A stretch of DNA of 64,000 nt. It comes from DDH964 sp963806685 (GTDB taxonomy: Bacteria; Desulfobacterota; Desulfuromonadia; Desulfuromonadales; DDH964). The position numbers and the translations under genes were made by a program. Where the stretch lies: the NCBI GenBank assembly GCA_963806685.1, contig CAWDZB010000017.1, forward strand, positions 251,618-315,617, in the 5' to 3' direction. Below the pieces are notes generated by a model. The model was not told where the DNA came from. It ran no database searches and saw only the letters and a program-made list of their open reading frames with translations. Shown one piece after another: positions 61,212-64,000 of this stretch. Position 1 is the stretch's first letter, and every line of letters starts with the position of its first letter.

Positions 61212-62147
61212 TTATGGGATCTCCAGGGGATGGGGATTGAGGTAGTACTGCTCGGCCAGGTACGGCTGCCGGTACTTGCGGACGAAGTGGTTGAGCAGGG
61301 TCACGGGCACGATCAGCTGCAGGTGCCCCTGCCGGTAGTGCTCGATCAACTCCAGCGCCTCGGCCTTCTCGTCGGCGGAGAGATCGCGCTTGAAGTAGCC
61401 GAGCAGGTGCTGCAGAACGTTGACGTGCTTGGCCGCTGTCGGCAGCAGTCGCATTCCCTTCATCAGCAGCTGCTGGTAACGGTCGAACAGCTCTGCCTGC
61501 GGCAGGGATCGGGTATCGGCCACCAGTTTCCCCATGGCCCGGTAGATCTCGACACTGTGAGCCATCAGCAGCAGTTTGTGCCGGGCGTGGAAGGCGACCA
61601 GGTCACCGGTCTTGCGGGGCCCGGCCAGCAGCCGGCGCCAGCGCCGGAAGACGAAAAGGCACTCAACGAAATTTTTCCGCAGCCGGGAATCGTGCAGGCG
61701 GCCATCCTCCTCCACCGGGACCAGGGGGAAATGCTCCATGAAAACCCGGGCGAAAATCCCCACCCCGGTCTGGCGCGGCACTCCTGCCGGGCCGTAGAGT
61801 TTGACCCGCTCCATCCCACTGGAGGGGGAGCGGCTTTTGAAGATGAAGCCACACAGCTCCTCCTGCTCCAGCTCGAGCACCCGCTTTTCAGCCCAGCCGG
61901 TCATCGCCGCGGTGATGTCGCCGCCGCTACGGGAGAAGACTAAGTGCGTCCCGTCCTCCCTCTCCACCAGCCGCAGCGCCTCGCGCGGTGTCGGCAGTCC
62001 CAGTTCGACCTCGGGACAGACCGGCACAAATTCCAGGTAGGGCCCGAGCTCATCGCGGATCAGCCGGTCGAGCTTGTGGCCGCCGTCGTAGCGCACCTTC
62101 TCCCCCAGCAGGCAGCTGCTGATGCCAACCCGAATCTTCTCCTCCAT
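61212..62147 (-). CDS. DUF523-DUF1722 fusion protein (YbgA-like)
   Basis: 311 residues. The DUF523 part (about 1-150) has SSCLLGEKVRYDGGHK and CPEVELGLPTPREALRL; related enzymes (TudS) desulfurise thiouracil with an Fe-S cluster. The usual SPSCG element reads SPSSG here (KSRSPSSGMER), so a cysteine has become serine. The DUF1722 part (about 180-311) has HARHKLLLMAHS and LLGYFKRDLSADEKAEALEL. E. coli ybgA (DUF1722 only) adjoins phrB; here a photolyase lies beyond corA. It is divergent from corA. Confidence 0.85.
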   Translation of the reverse strand: MEEKIRVGISSCLLGEKVRYDGGHKLDRLIRDELGPYLEFVPVCPEVELGLPTPREALRLVEREDGTHLVFSRSGGDITAAMTGWAEKRVLELEQEELCGFIFKSRSPSSGMERVKLYGPAGVPRQTGVGIFARVFMEHFPLVPVEEDGRLHDSRLRKNFVECLFVFRRWRRLLAGPRKTGDLVAFHARHKLLLMAHSVEIYRAMGKLVADTRSLPQAELFDRYQQLLMKGMRLLPTAAKHVNVLQHLLGYFKRDLSADEKAEALELIEHYRQGHLQLIVPVTLLNHFVRKYRQPYLAEQYYLNPHPLEIP

Positions 62148-62248
62148 CCCACACCTCCTCTACCAAATCCGACTTTATCTTTGGCCGAATCTGCTATAGT
62201 TTAGCAGACTTGCCCCACGCGGGAAATCTGCCGTGAAAGGACCGGAGG

Positions 62249-63322
62249 ATGGCCAAGACGCTGCTCAAGAAACGTCCGAAAATAAAAATCGGGGTCGCTC
62301 CCGGCACGCTGGTGCACGTCGGCGAATCGAGCGGAGAGGCAATCACCATCAACCTCATCGACTACGACGTCGAGCAGCTCCACGAAGAGCTGCTGGCGAT
62401 CGACGACGTCCAGCGCTGCTGCCAGCTCAAGGCAAGCCGGACGGTCTCCTGGATCAACGTCAACGGCATCCACGAGATCGGCCCCATCGAAACCCTGGGC
62501 AGCTGTTTCGGCCTCCACCCCCTGGTTCTGGAAGACATCCTCAACACCGACCACCGCCCCAAGCTGGAGGACTATGACGACTACCTCTTCCTGGTTCTGA
62601 AGATGCTCTTCTACGACCGGGAGAATGGTATCCGCACCGAGCAGGTCAGCCTGGTCCTCGGCCCCAACTACGTCCTTTCCTTCCAGGAAAATGTCGGCGA
62701 CGTCTTTGACAGCGTGCGCGAGCGGCTGAGAGGCGGGAAGGGGCGCATCCGCAAACTGGGCGCCGACTACCTGGCTTATGCCCTGATGGACGCGGTGGTC
62801 GACAGCTACTTTGCGATCCTGGAGACGATCGGCGACGGGATCGAGGAGATGGAGCAGGAACTGGTCACCGATCCTTCCCCGCAAACCCTCAATCACATCC
62901 ACCACTTCAAACGCGAGATGATCCTGCTGCGCAAGTCGGTCTGGCCTTTGCGCGAGCTGATCAGCGCCCTGCAGCGGGTCGAGCCGCCACTGATCAGCGA
63001 CACGACCGGGGTCTTTCTGCGCGACGTCTACGACCACACCATTCAGGTGGTCGATACCGTGGAGACCTTTCGCGATATCATTTCCGGAATGCTCGACCTC
63101 TATCTTTCCAGCATCAGCAACCGCATGAACGAGGTGATGAAGGTGCTGACCATCATTGCCACCCTGTTCATCCCCCTTACCTTCCTGGCCGGCATCTACG
63201 GCATGAATTTCGAGTACATGCCTGAACTCCACTGGCGATGGGGATACTTCGGCCTGTGGGGAGTGATGCTGGTGACCACCGCCGGCCTGCTGCGCTTCTT
63301 CCGGCGCAAAAAGTGGCTGTGA
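62249..63322 (+). CDS. corA: CorA magnesium/cobalt transporter
   Basis: 357 residues. The cytoplasmic N-terminal domain ends in a long helix, and two C-terminal transmembrane helices surround the GMN pore motif in LTFLAGIYGMNFEYMPEL. It forms a pentameric Mg2+ channel in the inner membrane. The ATG at 62249 has CGGAGG a few bases upstream. Its stop overlaps the GTG of the photolyase gene (63319), so the two are likely cotranscribed. It is divergent from the DUF523-DUF1722 gene. Confidence 0.93.
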   Translation: MAKTLLKKRPKIKIGVAPGTLVHVGESSGEAITINLIDYDVEQLHEELLAIDDVQRCCQLKASRTVSWINVNGIHEIGPIETLGSCFGLHPLVLEDILNTDHRPKLEDYDDYLFLVLKMLFYDRENGIRTEQVSLVLGPNYVLSFQENVGDVFDSVRERLRGGKGRIRKLGADYLAYALMDAVVDSYFAILETIGDGIEEMEQELVTDPSPQTLNHIHHFKREMILLRKSVWPLRELISALQRVEPPLISDTTGVFLRDVYDHTIQVVDTVETFRDIISGMLDLYLSSISNRMNEVMKVLTIIATLFIPLTFLAGIYGMNFEYMPELHWRWGYFGLWGVMLVTTAGLLRFFRRKKWL

Positions 63323-64000
63323 CTGCCAAGGGGTTGGAGGTCCCGCCCCTGCGCATCCGAAGACTCAACCGGGGGACAGTGCGGGAGGGCGGCGACTACG
63401 TCCTCTACTGGATGACCGCATTTCGCCGTCCGGGTTGGAACTTCGCCCTGCAGCGGGCGGCCTGGTGGGCGGCGCGCCTCGGCAAAGGGCTGATGGTCCT
63501 TGAGGCGCTGCGCTGCGACTACCCCTTCGCCAGCAACCGGCTGCACCGCTTCGTTCTCGACGGCATGGCCGCCAACACTGCCCGGTTCGGGGAGAGGTCC
63601 ATCGCCTATCATCCCTACGTCGAGCCGGCGCGGGGAGCCGCCGAGGGGCTGCTGGCGGAACTAGCCAAAGGGGCCTGCCTGGTGGTGGCCGACAACGCCC
63701 CCCTCTTCTTCCTGCCGCGAATGGTGGCGAAGGCCGCAGCTCGCCTGCCGGTCCTGATCGAAGGGGTGGACAGCAACGGCCTGCTGCCGTTGCGGGCCAC
63801 CGACCGGGACTATCCGACCGCCTACGCCTTTCGCCGTTTCCTGCAGCGCGAATTTCCCGCACACCTGCTGCAGCTGCCGCTGTCCGACCCCATCGCCGGC
63901 CTCGACCTCCCTTTGTCTCCTCCCGACCACCTCGGCGCCCGCTGGCCGGCAGCCTCCCCGGCGCTTCTGAATGAGGGTACGGGGCTGGAGAGGCTGCCCA
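63319..64000 (+). CDS. phr: Class II deoxyribodipyrimidine photolyase (partial, runs off right edge)
   Basis: A GTG at 63319 overlaps the corA stop and opens a frame to the window edge (227 codons visible). The N-terminal signature LRIRRLNRGTV followed by GGDYVLYWMTAFRRPGWNFA, and ALRCDYPFASNRLHRFVLDG, match the antenna-binding half of class II CPD photolyases. The expected FAD-binding C-terminal half lies outside the window. It repairs UV-induced cyclobutane dimers using light. Coupling to corA is by overlap only. Confidence 0.85.
   Translation, partial: MTAKGLEVPPLRIRRLNRGTVREGGDYVLYWMTAFRRPGWNFALQRAAWWAARLGKGLMVLEALRCDYPFASNRLHRFVLDGMAANTARFGERSIAYHPYVEPARGAAEGLLAELAKGACLVVADNAPLFFLPRMVAKAAARLPVLIEGVDSNGLLPLRATDRDYPTAYAFRRFLQREFPAHLLQLPLSDPIAGLDLPLSPPDHLGARWPAASPALLNEGTGLERLP

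Overview
The window is a GC-rich bacterial chromosome segment. Its gene content points to the Desulfuromonadales/Geobacter relatives: a NIF-type NifS/NifU pair without nitrogenase genes, a class II superoxide reductase plus a two-domain desulfoferrodoxin and a rubrerythrin, an A2-type cytochrome c oxidase operon, a sigma-54 two-component pair beside an acetate-type (GPR1/YaaH) transporter, and many short Geobacter-like proteins. The assignment is an inference from gene families; no 16S or marker search was possible.

Layout. 1-2.7 kb is an accessory patch: the first five codons of a Fur-controlled feoA copy on the minus strand, an IS3-family insertion, and an AT-richer ankyrin-repeat gene between two copies of a 20-bp direct repeat. 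2.7-15.9 kb holds housekeeping genes (asnS, a PAS histidine kinase, prfC, malQ, an OB-fold lipoprotein, a universal stress protein, uvrC, a zinc-ribbon/ferritin-like protein, a cNMP-binding protein and an AI-2E/PerM transporter). 16-21.2 kb is a Cache-sensor kinase and NtrC-type regulator next to a GG-N10-GC promoter and an acetate-type transporter. 21.5-30.7 kb is rich in translation-factor genes: EfpL (Arg-tip EF-P paralogue) divergent from canonical EF-P (Lys-tip), EpmA just downstream, and a KamA/EpmB radical SAM protein about 4 kb further on, with a J-domain protein, an MFS transporter and RecQ in between. 29-32 kb has an odd radical SAM protein, a MauE/DoxX membrane protein, a membrane-anchored rhodanese and SlyX.

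32-39.4 kb is an oxygen-handling block: superoxide reductase divergent from a SCO1-ctaD-ctaE-ctaF-ctaC(cc)-ctaB oxidase operon, then rubrerythrin and desulfoferrodoxin. The oxidase subunit II carries two tandem, recently duplicated cytochrome c domains. 39.6-47.8 kb holds a frameshifted small protein, a GGCT-like protein, DUF924, REC-PilZ, FKBP, an MFS protein, a GH57/DUF3536 glycosidase and a frameshifted M48 protease. 48 kb has a second Fur-controlled feoA whose promoter spacing is identical to the copy at the left edge, followed by an OprB-like porin. 49.7-54 kb is gene-poor, with a 24-bp tRNA-Asn 3'-end scar, tandem hairpins, an M15 peptidase, a J-domain/winged-helix protein and a decayed AraC regulator. 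54-64 kb holds nifS-nifU, an aldo/keto reductase and a zinc alcohol dehydrogenase, a tiny winged-helix gene divergent from an acetolactate-synthase-like enzyme, a DUF523-DUF1722 protein, CorA, and the start of a class II photolyase running off the edge.

No CRISPR array, complete tRNA, rRNA, prophage or obvious defence island was seen. The points most worth follow-up are the paired feoA copies with a Cys-rich tail, the EF-P/EfpL/EpmA/EpmB neighbourhood, the Cys-rich reading frame fused in frame to the acetate-type transporter behind a sigma-54 promoter, and the duplicated cytochrome domain in CtaC.
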